9,661 nt of DNA. Source: Candidatus Thalassarchaeum betae. GTDB lineage: Archaea > Thermoplasmatota > Poseidoniia > Poseidoniales > Thalassarchaeaceae. Location: NCBI GenBank assembly GCA_022448665.1, contig JAKUUO010000040.1:1-9661 (forward strand), written 5' to 3'. Of the stretch, positions 1 to 6,718 are shown piece after piece. The position numbers and the translations under genes were made by a program. Within the stretch, counting starts at the first letter, position 1. Every line of letters begins with the position of its first letter. The notes under the pieces are model-generated. The model was not told where the DNA came from, searched no databases, and was given only the letters and a program-made list of their open reading frames with translations.

Positions 1-77
1 GCAGATCCGAGTGAATGGTCCGACTTCGATAACGATGAGATAGCGGATAACACCGATACGGACGACGATGACGACGG
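1..77 (+). repeat. 77-bp perfect direct repeat, copy 1 (inside TSP3 gene)
   Basis: Bases 1-77 are identical to 469-545. The offset is 468 bp, exactly 156 codons, so both copies are read in the same frame. Identity stops abruptly after base 77, and the copy may extend further left beyond the window. Perfect identity at synonymous sites, with only loose similarity in the flanking repeats, points to recent duplication or gene conversion, or to an assembly join. Confidence 0.95.
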
Positions 78-978
78 CTATCCTGATTCACTGGACGACG
101 TCGCATTGGAAGCCACGCAGTCGCAGGATACCGACGGTGAATGAACAGGCAACAACGCCGACACCGACGATGACGGGGATGGTTGGCTCGACGATACCGA
201 GTTGGCTTGCGGCAGTTGGGACTCTCTAAACCCGAGTTCGGTACCCGACGATAACGACGGCGATTGGATCTGTGACCTTTTGGACGACGACGATGACAAC
301 GACTCCTACACGGATTCCAGCGACGTCTTCCCATACGATTCATGCGCCGCAGTGGACTCCGATGGTGACGGATTGCCAGATTGGATTGTTCCGGACTGCA
401 ATACGACCCTCGTAGAAGACCCCGACGACGACGACGACGGCTACGAAGACGCCAATGATGCGTTCCCCGCAGATCCGAGTGAATGGTCCGACTTCGATAA
501 CGATGAGATAGCGGATAACACCGATACGGACGACGATGACGACGGAATCTCCGATGAATCCGATGAGTTCCCATACGATGCGTCTGAGTGGGCAGACAAT
601 GACGGTGACGGCATCGGTGACAACGCCGATAGCGACGACGACAATGACGGAGTCACCGATGACAACGACGCCTTCCCCAACGACGCCAGTGAAACCATTG
701 ACACAGATGGCGATGGGATTGGCGACAATGCTGACACGGATGACGATGGTGACGGCTACTCCGACGCAATCGAGGTGCAATGTAACTCAGGGCCTCTGAG
801 CGCCAACTCGGTGCCGACGGACACCGACGGCGACGGAATCTGCGACGACATAGACGATGACAACACCGATGGTCCTGACTACGTCGATCCGGATGAAGGC
901 GGAGGCATCCCAGGGTTCGGCCTAATCTCGGCTTTGGCCGTGCTCGCGCTTGCGGCTTTCGCTCGCAGAGCAGATTGA
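1..978 (+). CDS. TSP3-repeat (Asp-rich, calcium-binding) surface protein with PGF-CTERM-like tail; 5' partial, interrupted by an in-frame TGA
   Basis: The reading frame that starts at base 1 encodes a very acidic repeat protein that continues from the left edge and ends at TGA 976-978. It is built from tandem DxDxDGxxD units separated by FPxD and SEW segments. These are typical of thrombospondin type 3 repeats, which bind Ca2+ on extracellular proteins. Two blocks carry a Cys pair (a Cys after a Glu, then an ICD about 20 residues later). The C-terminus has a Gly-rich linker, a Pro-Gly-Phe motif (910-918), a 13-residue hydrophobic stretch and two Arg, which matches the PGF-CTERM sorting signal for archaeosortase-type cell-surface anchoring. 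A TGA at 142-144 falls where a Gly codon is expected, and the repeat pattern resumes at once in the same frame. The gene is therefore either recently broken or misread here. A TTG at 202 could begin a shorter frame but has no domain logic. There are no enzymatic motifs; an adhesion or matrix role is inferred. Confidence 0.8.
469..545 (+). repeat. 77-bp perfect direct repeat, copy 2 (inside TSP3 gene)
   Basis: This is the second copy of the 1-77 sequence, encoding an ADPSEW start followed by Asp-rich loops. Upstream of it (before 469) the frame reads ANDAFP, as in the other repeat units. Downstream the sequence diverges from copy 1, with GISDES here against GYPDSL there, although the protein pattern stays homologous. 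Confidence 0.95.
898..975 (+). other. PGF-CTERM-like C-terminal sorting segment
   Basis: The last 26 residues of the TSP3-repeat protein are Gly-Gly-Gly-Ile followed by Pro-Gly-Phe (910-918), a hydrophobic stretch (922-960) and a basic end with two Arg (964-969). This tripartite order is that of PGF-CTERM signals, which archaeosortase A processes in haloarchaea and other Euryarchaeota. The segment supports both a cell-surface location and an archaeal host. No archaeosortase gene is in the window. Confidence 0.75.
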
Positions 979-1003
979 AGACGATTGGAACGAGTCAGCG
1001 AAC
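979..1003. other. Short convergent intergenic gap
   Basis: These 25 bases separate the stop of the plus-strand TSP3 gene from the stop of the minus-strand KAS III gene. No inverted repeat or T-run typical of a terminator is visible, so transcripts from the two sides probably overlap. Confidence 0.6.
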
Positions 1004-1984
1004 TCACCAGATGATCGCATTTGCACCCCAGGCCAGCCCGCCGCCGAAGGCCACGGTGACCACGAGGTCGCCCGATTTTATCAGTCCCTCATCGCTCGCC
1101 TCGCGCAGAGCGATAGGCACACTGGCGCCGGCGGTGTTGCCGTACTTGTGCAGATTCGTGAACGTCTTGTCCATCGGCAGCCCGAGATTCTCCATACCAG
1201 CCTTGATGATGTTCAGATTCGCCTGATGAGCGATGATCAGAGAGACTTCGTCCAGCGAGCGACCGGTCCGCTCGAGAACGCCCCGGACCGCCTGCGGAAA
1301 AGCCTCGGTGGCGAAGTCCCACACAGCAGGCCCATCCATGTGGAAGTACTGGTCCCCGTCCTCGAAGCCCGGGGACGGAATCGGTTTCTTGACTCCGCCC
1401 GCCGGGATCACGATGACCTCAGCTCCGCCGCCGTCGGACATCATCCAGCTTCCGAGTAGACCCCTGTCTTCGCCTACCTCCTGCAGGACCGCTGCCCCGG
1501 CACCGTCGCCGAAGAGGACGCACGTCGTGCGATCCTCCCAGTTGAGAATTCTGCTGTAGACCTCGGCACCCACGACCAGCACGTTGTCGTACCCAGGGGT
1601 GCCGGCGAAACGCGCTCCTACATCGAGCGCCTGCACCCAGCCCGCACACACGGCGTTGATGTCGAAGGCGGCCGCCTTGGTGCAGCCGAGCTTGTGCTGG
1701 GTGATGCCCGCTGTCGAGGAGAGAGGGACGTCGGGCGAGGAGGTGGCGAGGATGAGCATGTCGACATCCCCCGGGCCGATGCCGGCCTCGTCCATGGCCT
1801 GCTTGCAGGCGATGACGGCGAGGTCGCTGGTGCAGACGTCTTCCGCGGCGATCCTGCGCTCCTTGATGCCGGTCTTGGTGGTTATCCACTCGTCACTGGT
1901 GTCGACTATCTCGGCCCAGTCGTCGTTGGTCATGACATCGGGTGGCACGTAAGCGCCCAATCCGACGATGCCCACGGGTGCCAT
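1004..1984 (-). CDS. 3-oxoacyl-ACP synthase III (FabH/KAS III) family protein
   Basis: This is a thiolase-fold condensing enzyme of 326 residues, close to the usual length for the family. From the ATG at 1984, the N-terminal GIVGLGAYVPP and DTSDEWITTKTGI motifs match FabH. The catalytic triad is complete: Cys113 in DINAVCAGW, His253 in IIAHQAN and Asn283 in YGNTAG. These sit almost exactly where E. coli FabH has Cys112, His244 and Asn274, which is why the ATG at 1984 is preferred over an in-frame ATG at 1996 or a GTG at 2044 that overlaps the previous gene. Family members condense an acyl-CoA with malonyl-ACP in the cytoplasm, but relatives make β-keto acids, esters or other acyl products. 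No acyl carrier protein, FabD or FabG/FabZ partner lies next to it, so a role in fatty-acid initiation is not shown. It is the last gene of the minus-strand directon and is convergent with the TSP3 gene, 25 bp away. Confidence 0.9.
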   Translation of the reverse strand: MAPVGIVGLGAYVPPDVMTNDDWAEIVDTSDEWITTKTGIKERRIAAEDVCTSDLAVIACKQAMDEAGIGPGDVDMLILATSSPDVPLSSTAGITQHKLGCTKAAAFDINAVCAGWVQALDVGARFAGTPGYDNVLVVGAEVYSRILNWEDRTTCVLFGDGAGAAVLQEVGEDRGLLGSWMMSDGGGAEVIVIPAGGVKKPIPSPGFEDGDQYFHMDGPAVWDFATEAFPQAVRGVLERTGRSLDEVSLIIAHQANLNIIKAGMENLGLPMDKTFTNLHKYGNTAGASVPIALREASDEGLIKSGDLVVTVAFGGGLAWGANAIIW

Positions 1985-2027
1985 ATTGCCCCGCATCGCC
2001 CAAGAGCGGACTTTCACTCTTGCTGCA

Positions 2028-3467
2028 TCAGTCGTGCTTGACACAGACGTTCATGGCCTCTGAGAAGAAGCCCAGACTCCACTTGCCGCCCTCACGGCCA
2101 ACTCCGCTGTCCTTGACGCCTCCGAACGGGACGCGCAGGTCCCTGTGCAGCCAGGTGTTGACCCATACCATCCCCGTGTCGATGGCCTCGGAGACCCTCC
2201 TGCCCTTGTCGAGGTCACTCGTCCAGACGCTGCCGGCCAGTCCGTAGCGGGTGTTGTTGGCTATCGCCACAGCCTCGTCCTCGCTGCCGAACGGGTGGAG
2301 TGTGACGACAGGCCCGAAGATCTCCTCGGTAGAGCACCGCGAGTCCGGGCCTAGGCCCTCGATGACCGTGGGCGCCATCCAGTTGCCGCCCTCGAAACCG
2401 GATGGCAGACAGGGCGTGCCACCGGTCAGGAGGGTTCCCCCCTCCTGCTTGGCCAGCTCGACGTAACCCCGCACCTTCGCGAGATGGTCCTCTGAGATGA
2501 GCGCGCCGAGATCAGTCGTCTCGTCAGAAGGGTCACCGATCCGCATCGCCTCTACGGCATCCACGAAGCGGTCTCGGAACTCTGCGTAGACGGAGTCCTC
2601 GACCAGCACCCTCGAGCCGCACAGGCAGACCTGGCCCTGGTTGAGGAAGCCCGCTCGCACGACTCCGGCTACAGTCGAGTCCATGTCGCAGTCGGCGAAC
2701 ACTATGCTTGCGTTCTTACCGCCGAGCTCTAGGCTGAGCTTCTTGAACGCGGGAGCGGCCGATGCCGCCACTTTCTCTCCGGTCGACGTCCCGCCGGTGA
2801 AGGAGACGAGGTCCACGTCCGAGTGGGCGACCAGAGGCGCGCCAGCCCCCGCCCCATCGCCGTGGACTAGGTTGACCACGCCAGCAGGCAGGCCGACCTC
2901 GTCGATGACCCGCATCATCAGGTCGGCGGTCATCGGAGTCAGCTCGCTGGGTTTGCACACCACGGTGTTGCCCATGCCGATGGCGGGAGCTACCTTCCAC
3001 GAGAGCAGATAGAGCGGCAGGTTCCACGGGGTGATCAGCGCACCAACGCCGACGGGCTTGTTGACCACGTAGTTGGTCGCGCTCGCCATCTCGAAGACCT
3101 CCCCCTCGTGCTCGCGAAGAATCCCGGCGAAGAAGCGGAAGTTCGACACCGAACGGTGGGCGTCCACCGTTCGGGCGAGTGAGATCGGCTTGCCGGTGTC
3201 ACGGCTCTCTAGCGCAGCGATCTCCTCGTAGCGCGCTTCGAGGGCATCAGCGATGCGATCCAACCAGTCGGCGCGCTCTGAGTGGCTCAGCGCACCCCAA
3301 GCGGGCTGGGCTCCCCTCGCGGCATCGACAGCGGCATCGACATCGGACGCGTCAGAGAGTGGGATGCGGCAGATGTGCGAGCCCGTGGCGGGCTCGGGGT
3401 TGTCCATCCACTGCCCCCCGGAGTGAGTGAGGAACTGGCCGCCGATGTAGTTGCGCAAATCATCCAT
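2028..3467 (-). CDS. NAD(P)-dependent aldehyde dehydrogenase, 2-aminomuconate/2-hydroxymuconate semialdehyde dehydrogenase type
   Basis: This is a full-length aldehyde dehydrogenase (479 residues). Visible landmarks, in order, are oxyanion Asn149 in PWNLPLYLLSWK, the NAD-binding FTGGTSTG (223-230), general base Glu247 in LELGGKN, nucleophile Cys281 in NQGQVCLC, EEIFGP (381-386) and PFGGVKDSGVGREGG near the end. The NFRFFAG stretch, the VCLC active-site form and the HRDLRVPFGG to NVCVKH C-terminus resemble vertebrate ALDH8A1 and bacterial DmpC/XylG/AmnC-type enzymes. These oxidise 2-aminomuconate or 2-hydroxymuconate semialdehyde to the dicarboxylate. Arg105, Arg442 and Arg445 lie where the substrate-carboxylate-binding arginines of that group would be expected (inference). 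The ATG directly follows the stop of the upstream gene with no gap, and a GGAGG lies 8 nt before it, so translational coupling is likely. The family is certain; the exact substrate is not. Confidence 0.93.
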   Translation of the reverse strand: MDDLRNYIGGQFLTHSGGQWMDNPEPATGSHICRIPLSDASDVDAAVDAARGAQPAWGALSHSERADWLDRIADALEARYEEIAALESRDTGKPISLARTVDAHRSVSNFRFFAGILREHEGEVFEMASATNYVVNKPVGVGALITPWNLPLYLLSWKVAPAIGMGNTVVCKPSELTPMTADLMMRVIDEVGLPAGVVNLVHGDGAGAGAPLVAHSDVDLVSFTGGTSTGEKVAASAAPAFKKLSLELGGKNASIVFADCDMDSTVAGVVRAGFLNQGQVCLCGSRVLVEDSVYAEFRDRFVDAVEAMRIGDPSDETTDLGALISEDHLAKVRGYVELAKQEGGTLLTGGTPCLPSGFEGGNWMAPTVIEGLGPDSRCSTEEIFGPVVTLHPFGSEDEAVAIANNTRYGLAGSVWTSDLDKGRRVSEAIDTGMVWVNTWLHRDLRVPFGGVKDSGVGREGGKWSLGFFSEAMNVCVKHD

Positions 3468-4652
3468 TCAGGAACCCTCCGCACTCTCGTTGGCGAACGG
3501 GTCGGAACGGGTCATCGCTGAAGTGTACTCCTTCCAGTCCAGGGTGAAACGGTCCCTGTCTGGGTCCCATTCGTCCCATGTGACGACGCTCTCGAGTTCC
3601 TCAAGATACTGCTGTGGCACTATCCCCGGCACGATGAACGCCTTCTGTCGATGGAGAGGGTAGGGATTGCGAAGGCGGATTCCCAGTACGCCGAGGACCG
3701 CTCTGGCTACGTACCAGGTCGCCTGGCTGTTCCAGCCGTGTGCGATCTTGATGACTATTCCGAGCCCCTTTGGCCAGTCTGGGTGTATGATCGAGAGTCC
3801 GAGCAGCCCGTCCGCGCCTTCCTTCGCGAGCAACTTCCCACGACCGGCCTTCAGGCAGGTCGAGTCGAGGCGATTGAAGCCGCCGACAAGGTCAGGATGA
3901 CGGTTCATCGATTCCCAGATCCAGTCATCATCTTTCTCTCGGACGAGACCGGCGAACATCACTGCGAGCTCGTCCACGGTGTTGGAGACCGTTGGCAGGC
4001 CGCAGCCGTCCTTGGCGACTCTCTGCGGTTCCCAGTCGGGCTTGTCCATGATGCGGCGGAGCACATCGAGGTACATCGGGAACCAAGGCGCGCTGGGAAG
4101 GGTGTAGCCAGCTCGGTTGATTCCCATCCTGCGCAGCGCCTTGAGCATCGCAGCATGCTCTCCCGAGCAGGTGTGGAACCAGCGGCGGGGGCGCCTGACC
4201 TGACGGCCGAACTGGATGAGAGGGACGTCGAGGGGACACTGCATCAGCCCCCACTCGGACTCGGATAGCAGGGATTGCGCGGCAGCCACATGCTCGGTGT
4301 CGCCGTTGTGCGAGGAGCAGGCGATTGCCCGCTGCTCCCAGCTCAGGCCCTCGGCGGCCAGCGCCTCTTGGAAGGTCTTCATCATCAGCGGCTTCATCAT
4401 CGAGCGCCCGTAGACCAGCACGTTGCCGCCGAAGGAGTGGACGATCTCTGTGCCGTGAGCCCAGGCGATTGCACCGTGGATGGTGTTCTCGGAGACGTCC
4501 ATGCGACGGAAGTCGACCAGCGGCTCCCACTCCACGTCGCGCCCGGTGGCGATGCCGTCGTGCTGCTCGCCAAGCGGGTTCGTCGGGTAGATGGCGGAGC
4601 CCGGTCTGCCGGGCGCCACACTCGATGGCCTGCCGCTGTCTCCCTCACTCAT
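3468..4652 (-). CDS. L-asparaginase II-family (Rhizobium-type) amidohydrolase homologue with altered metal motif
   Basis: At 394 residues this protein aligns throughout with the asparaginase II family (Rhizobium etli ReAV type), which hydrolyses L-asparagine. The Ser-x-x-Lys pair is Ser84/Lys87 in YGRSMMKP. The second Ser is Ser114 in ACSSHNGD. CSGEH spans 162-166, DGCG 215-218, the HPDLVGGF signature 252-259, and the second catalytic Lys is Lys277 in AKEGADG. Spacing matches ReAV Ser48/Lys51, Ser80, Cys135/Lys138/His139, Asp187/Cys189 and Lys263. Two deviations stand out. The Lys of the CSGKH metal-site motif is Glu165, and the usual KxxDGxxRA segment reads KIAHGWNSQA, losing its Asp and Arg. 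The protein also has about 35 extra N-terminal and about 40 extra C-terminal residues. The fold is clear, but the substrate may be an amide or amino compound other than asparagine. The start lies one base after the stop of the LLM gene, with a GGAGG 8 nt upstream. Confidence 0.85.
   Translation of the reverse strand: MSEGDSGRPSSVAPGRPGSAIYPTNPLGEQHDGIATGRDVEWEPLVDFRRMDVSENTIHGAIAWAHGTEIVHSFGGNVLVYGRSMMKPLMMKTFQEALAAEGLSWEQRAIACSSHNGDTEHVAAAQSLLSESEWGLMQCPLDVPLIQFGRQVRRPRRWFHTCSGEHAAMLKALRRMGINRAGYTLPSAPWFPMYLDVLRRIMDKPDWEPQRVAKDGCGLPTVSNTVDELAVMFAGLVREKDDDWIWESMNRHPDLVGGFNRLDSTCLKAGRGKLLAKEGADGLLGLSIIHPDWPKGLGIVIKIAHGWNSQATWYVARAVLGVLGIRLRNPYPLHRQKAFIVPGIVPQQYLEELESVVTWDEWDPDRDRFTLDWKEYTSAMTRSDPFANESAEGS
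3476..3480 (-). promoter_or_regulatory. Shine-Dalgarno site for the aldehyde dehydrogenase
   Basis: On the minus strand GGAGG lies 8 nt upstream of the ATG at 3467, inside the last codons of the asparaginase-like gene. It fixes the ALDH start at the codon right after the preceding TGA. Confidence 0.75.
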
Positions 4653-4653
4653 C

Positions 4654-5901
4654 TCACACGCCTCCGTTGACGCGCGGTGCGACCTTGGTCATGAATGCCG
4701 TCATGTTCCTCTTGACGCGCTCGCTGTCGTGGTTGAAGAAGTCGAACCAGCACATCAGGCGGTCATCAGGGTGGAATCTCTCGAGGATCTGCTCGCTCAC
4801 GCGCTTGACGTTTCCTATCACCGCATTGTCAGTCGCCCGCTCGACCTTCGCCGGGTCGATGGTTCCCTCCAGAGCGCTCCAGTAGGTCGAAAGCGCGGCT
4901 TTCGCCTCATCCATCGCCGCAGCGTCCTGCTCTTCTGGCGTGAGCCCCTCCTCATCGTTGACGAAGACCATGATGGTGCGCGGCATCATGCTTCGCTCCC
5001 ATGGGCCGCCGTCAGGGTGGTAGTGCTGTCTGAACCTGTCGTGCGTCTCCTCAATGATGTGAGGCGGGGTTATGCTGAGGTTGAACACCTGGACTGGCCT
5101 GAGCTTGTTCACATCGGCCTGCAGTTTAGGGTCGTGGCTGCCGAGCACCAGGTTGAGCAGTTCCCTCCGCCACTCCTGGGGTATCGTCTTGATCTCTTCG
5201 AACTCGTAACGGCTCTCGATGGGCACCTCGTCCGGCTCTCCATCTAGCCCTCGGCATTCGACGGCGGCCTGCTGCACCATCCCCCAGTCCTCGTCGGATC
5301 GGAAGTTGGCCCGAGTCAGTACTGTGGGCCGAATCATGTCCGACGATACCACCTCGCCGTTCAGCAGCCGGAGGAATATCTCCGAGGCCTCGGCGAAGAC
5401 CTGGCCGCGCAGGGCCGGCCAAGCGGCCACCTCGACCGCGTCGCGCGGGACGACGCCATAGGGGCGGGCCATGAACTCGAAGCGGCCGGCTGAGAAACCG
5501 ACGTGCAGGCGGCGGGACTCATCCGGGTCGAGGCCGTGCAGTGTGAGAAACGATCCAACGCGCTCGGCTTGTGCGATCGGCCCGCCTGAGCCGAGGATCG
5601 ACATCACCGCGCTGCCGACCTCCATCCGCTCGGTACGGGCGAACATCTGCCCTGCGACCTGGAAGAAGTCGGTGCAAAGCCCGACCTCACCGGGAAAGTG
5701 AGGCACGACGGGCCTGCTGTTGTGCTTCTGCACCTCCGTGGAGAGGTGCGCCTGAGCGACCCAGCCCACTCCGAAGCCGAGCTCGTCGGCGAGCTCCACT
5801 TGATCGAAGAAGCCGGTGAACATCTCGCTCTCGGATGGAGTGTAGCCGGAGGTGTCCGGCGTCTGAGAGATTGAGAAGAATATGTCAAAGCGCAAGCGCA
5901 T
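4654..5901 (-). CDS. LLM-class (bacterial luciferase-like) flavin-dependent oxidoreductase
   Basis: This is a 415-residue TIM-barrel flavoprotein of the luciferase-like monooxygenase superfamily. Visible family features are the first β-strand MRLRFDIFFSISQTP, the ELADELGFGVGWVAQAHL region (about 38-53; relatives have WxAEHH), the conserved SAVMSILGSGGPIAQAERV block (about 97-115) that forms the flavin pocket, and HVGFSAGRFEF (about 133-143). One His of the usual EHH motif is retained and the Glu is replaced. Members use FMNH2 or F420 to oxidise aldehydes, amines, sulfonates or ring systems; the cofactor cannot be decided from motifs. In this organism F420 would be an archaeal possibility. The ATG at 5901 is taken as the start; in-frame GTG (5904) and TTG (5907) lie just upstream, directly after the SDR stop. 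The position between SDR and asparaginase-like genes suggests a shared pathway. Confidence 0.85.
   Translation of the reverse strand: MRLRFDIFFSISQTPDTSGYTPSESEMFTGFFDQVELADELGFGVGWVAQAHLSTEVQKHNSRPVVPHFPGEVGLCTDFFQVAGQMFARTERMEVGSAVMSILGSGGPIAQAERVGSFLTLHGLDPDESRRLHVGFSAGRFEFMARPYGVVPRDAVEVAAWPALRGQVFAEASEIFLRLLNGEVVSSDMIRPTVLTRANFRSDEDWGMVQQAAVECRGLDGEPDEVPIESRYEFEEIKTIPQEWRRELLNLVLGSHDPKLQADVNKLRPVQVFNLSITPPHIIEETHDRFRQHYHPDGGPWERSMMPRTIMVFVNDEEGLTPEEQDAAAMDEAKAALSTYWSALEGTIDPAKVERATDNAVIGNVKRVSEQILERFHPDDRLMCWFDFFNHDSERVKRNMTAFMTKVAPRVNGGV
4661..4665 (-). promoter_or_regulatory. Shine-Dalgarno site for the asparaginase-like gene
   Basis: GGAGG on the minus strand lies 8 nt before the ATG at 4652, within the 3' end of the upstream LLM gene. 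It supports this start and coupled translation of the two genes, which are separated by a single base. Confidence 0.75.
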
Positions 5902-5907
5902 CACCAA

Positions 5908-6708
5908 TTAGATCGAACGCATTCTCCCGCCGTCGACTGCCAGACTGATGCCGCGGACGGCGCTGCTGCTTGGTAGGCACAGCCAGGTGACCGCAGCCGC
6001 AGTCTCGAGCGGGTCGATGAGCCGCTGGATGGGCACGCCGCTCATCCACTCGTCGCGCACGTCCTCGACTGGCCTGCCGGTGCTCTCGGATATCGAGGCG
6101 GCCAGCGAGCCGAGCCGGTCGGTGTCGGTGAAGCCGGGCATGATGTTGTTGATGGTCACGCACGCGGGCAGCTCGCGAGACAGCGATTTGGCCCACGAGG
6201 CCATCGCCCCGCGCAGAGTGTTCGAAAGACCGATGTTGTCGATCGGCTCGCGCACCGAGGTCGAGATGATGTTCACGATTCGCCCGGTGCCGGCTGCTTC
6301 CATCCCAGGAACAAGTGCCTGGGTGATTGTGTGAGCAGCGTGCAGGTGGCGGCGGAACGGGCCTTCGAACTCGTCCAGCGTGTTCTCCAGCAGCGGGCCT
6401 CCGGGTGGACCGCCTGAGTTGTTCACCAGAACATGTATGGTGCCCATGCCTGAGACGGCCTCGCGCACCGCATCTAGGTCCTCGAGATCCAGTGCGAGGG
6501 CCTCGTGCCCATCTCCGTGCATCTCAGCCACCAGCGAGTCGAGGTCGGCCGCAGAGCGGGCGCACGCGACTACGCGGGCACCCGCGCGAGCGAGCATCAG
6601 CGCGCAGGCGCGTCCGATGCCCTTCGAGGCACCGCAAACGAGCGCAGTTTTTCCGTCTAGGACGCCTTCGGCGAACGGGAATCCGTCATTGAGCAGTTCA
6701 TCGTTCAT
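5908..6708 (-). CDS. SDR-family protein lacking the catalytic Tyr-x-x-x-Lys (3-oxoacyl reductase-like)
   Basis: This is a Rossmann-fold short-chain dehydrogenase/reductase of 266 residues. The cofactor motif GASKGIG (26-32), NNSGG (96-100) and the NNIMPGFTDTDR segment (187-198) are typical of classical SDRs. Where the catalytic Tyr-x-x-x-Lys should stand (13 and 17 residues after the Ser of NIISTS), the sequence is Ser-Asn-Thr-Leu-Arg (162-166), so both Tyr and Lys are missing. The same kind of replacement is known in a subgroup of FabG-like SDRs that lack a perfect catalytic tetrad, so the gene is probably intact, but its chemistry is uncertain. The ATG at 6708 is chosen because an AGGTG lies 5 nt before it; a GTG at 6714 is the alternative. 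The 3' end lies 6 bp before the LLM start, and the formyltransferase stop is 8 bp upstream. Confidence 0.85.
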   Translation of the reverse strand: MNDELLNDGFPFAEGVLDGKTALVCGASKGIGRACALMLARAGARVVACARSAADLDSLVAEMHGDGHEALALDLEDLDAVREAVSGMGTIHVLVNNSGGPPGGPLLENTLDEFEGPFRRHLHAAHTITQALVPGMEAAGTGRIVNIISTSVREPIDNIGLSNTLRGAMASWAKSLSRELPACVTINNIMPGFTDTDRLGSLAASISESTGRPVEDVRDEWMSGVPIQRLIDPLETAAAVTWLCLPSSSAVRGISLAVDGGRMRSI

Positions 6709-6713
6709 ATTCA

Positions 6714-6718
6714 CACCT
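6714..6718 (-). promoter_or_regulatory. Shine-Dalgarno site for the SDR gene
   Basis: AGGTG on the minus strand, 5 nt before the ATG at 6708, overlaps the stop codon of the formyltransferase gene (6717-6719). It favours this ATG over the GTG at 6714. Confidence 0.5.

Noticed and set aside
1..545. CRISPR or tandem satellite
   Set aside because: The repeats are coding, in frame and variable in spacing; they are TSP3 protein repeats.
340..780. Minus-strand open frame rich in Val/Ile within the TSP3 gene
   Set aside because: It is the mirror of GAC/GAT-rich repeat codons. The hydrophobic look arises from complementing Asp codons, and it has no family features.
202..978. TTG at 202 as the true start of the TSP3-repeat gene
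   Set aside because: The repeat pattern continues upstream in the same frame to base 1. TTG falls in the middle of a repeat unit, with no signal peptide after it.
979..1003. Terminator between the convergent genes
   Set aside because: No inverted repeat and no T-run on either strand.
3651..4268. Plus-strand open frame of 205 codons opposite the asparaginase-like gene
   Set aside because: It lies fully antisense to a gene with clear family motifs, and its own sequence shows no domain. Long antisense frames are expected at this GC content.
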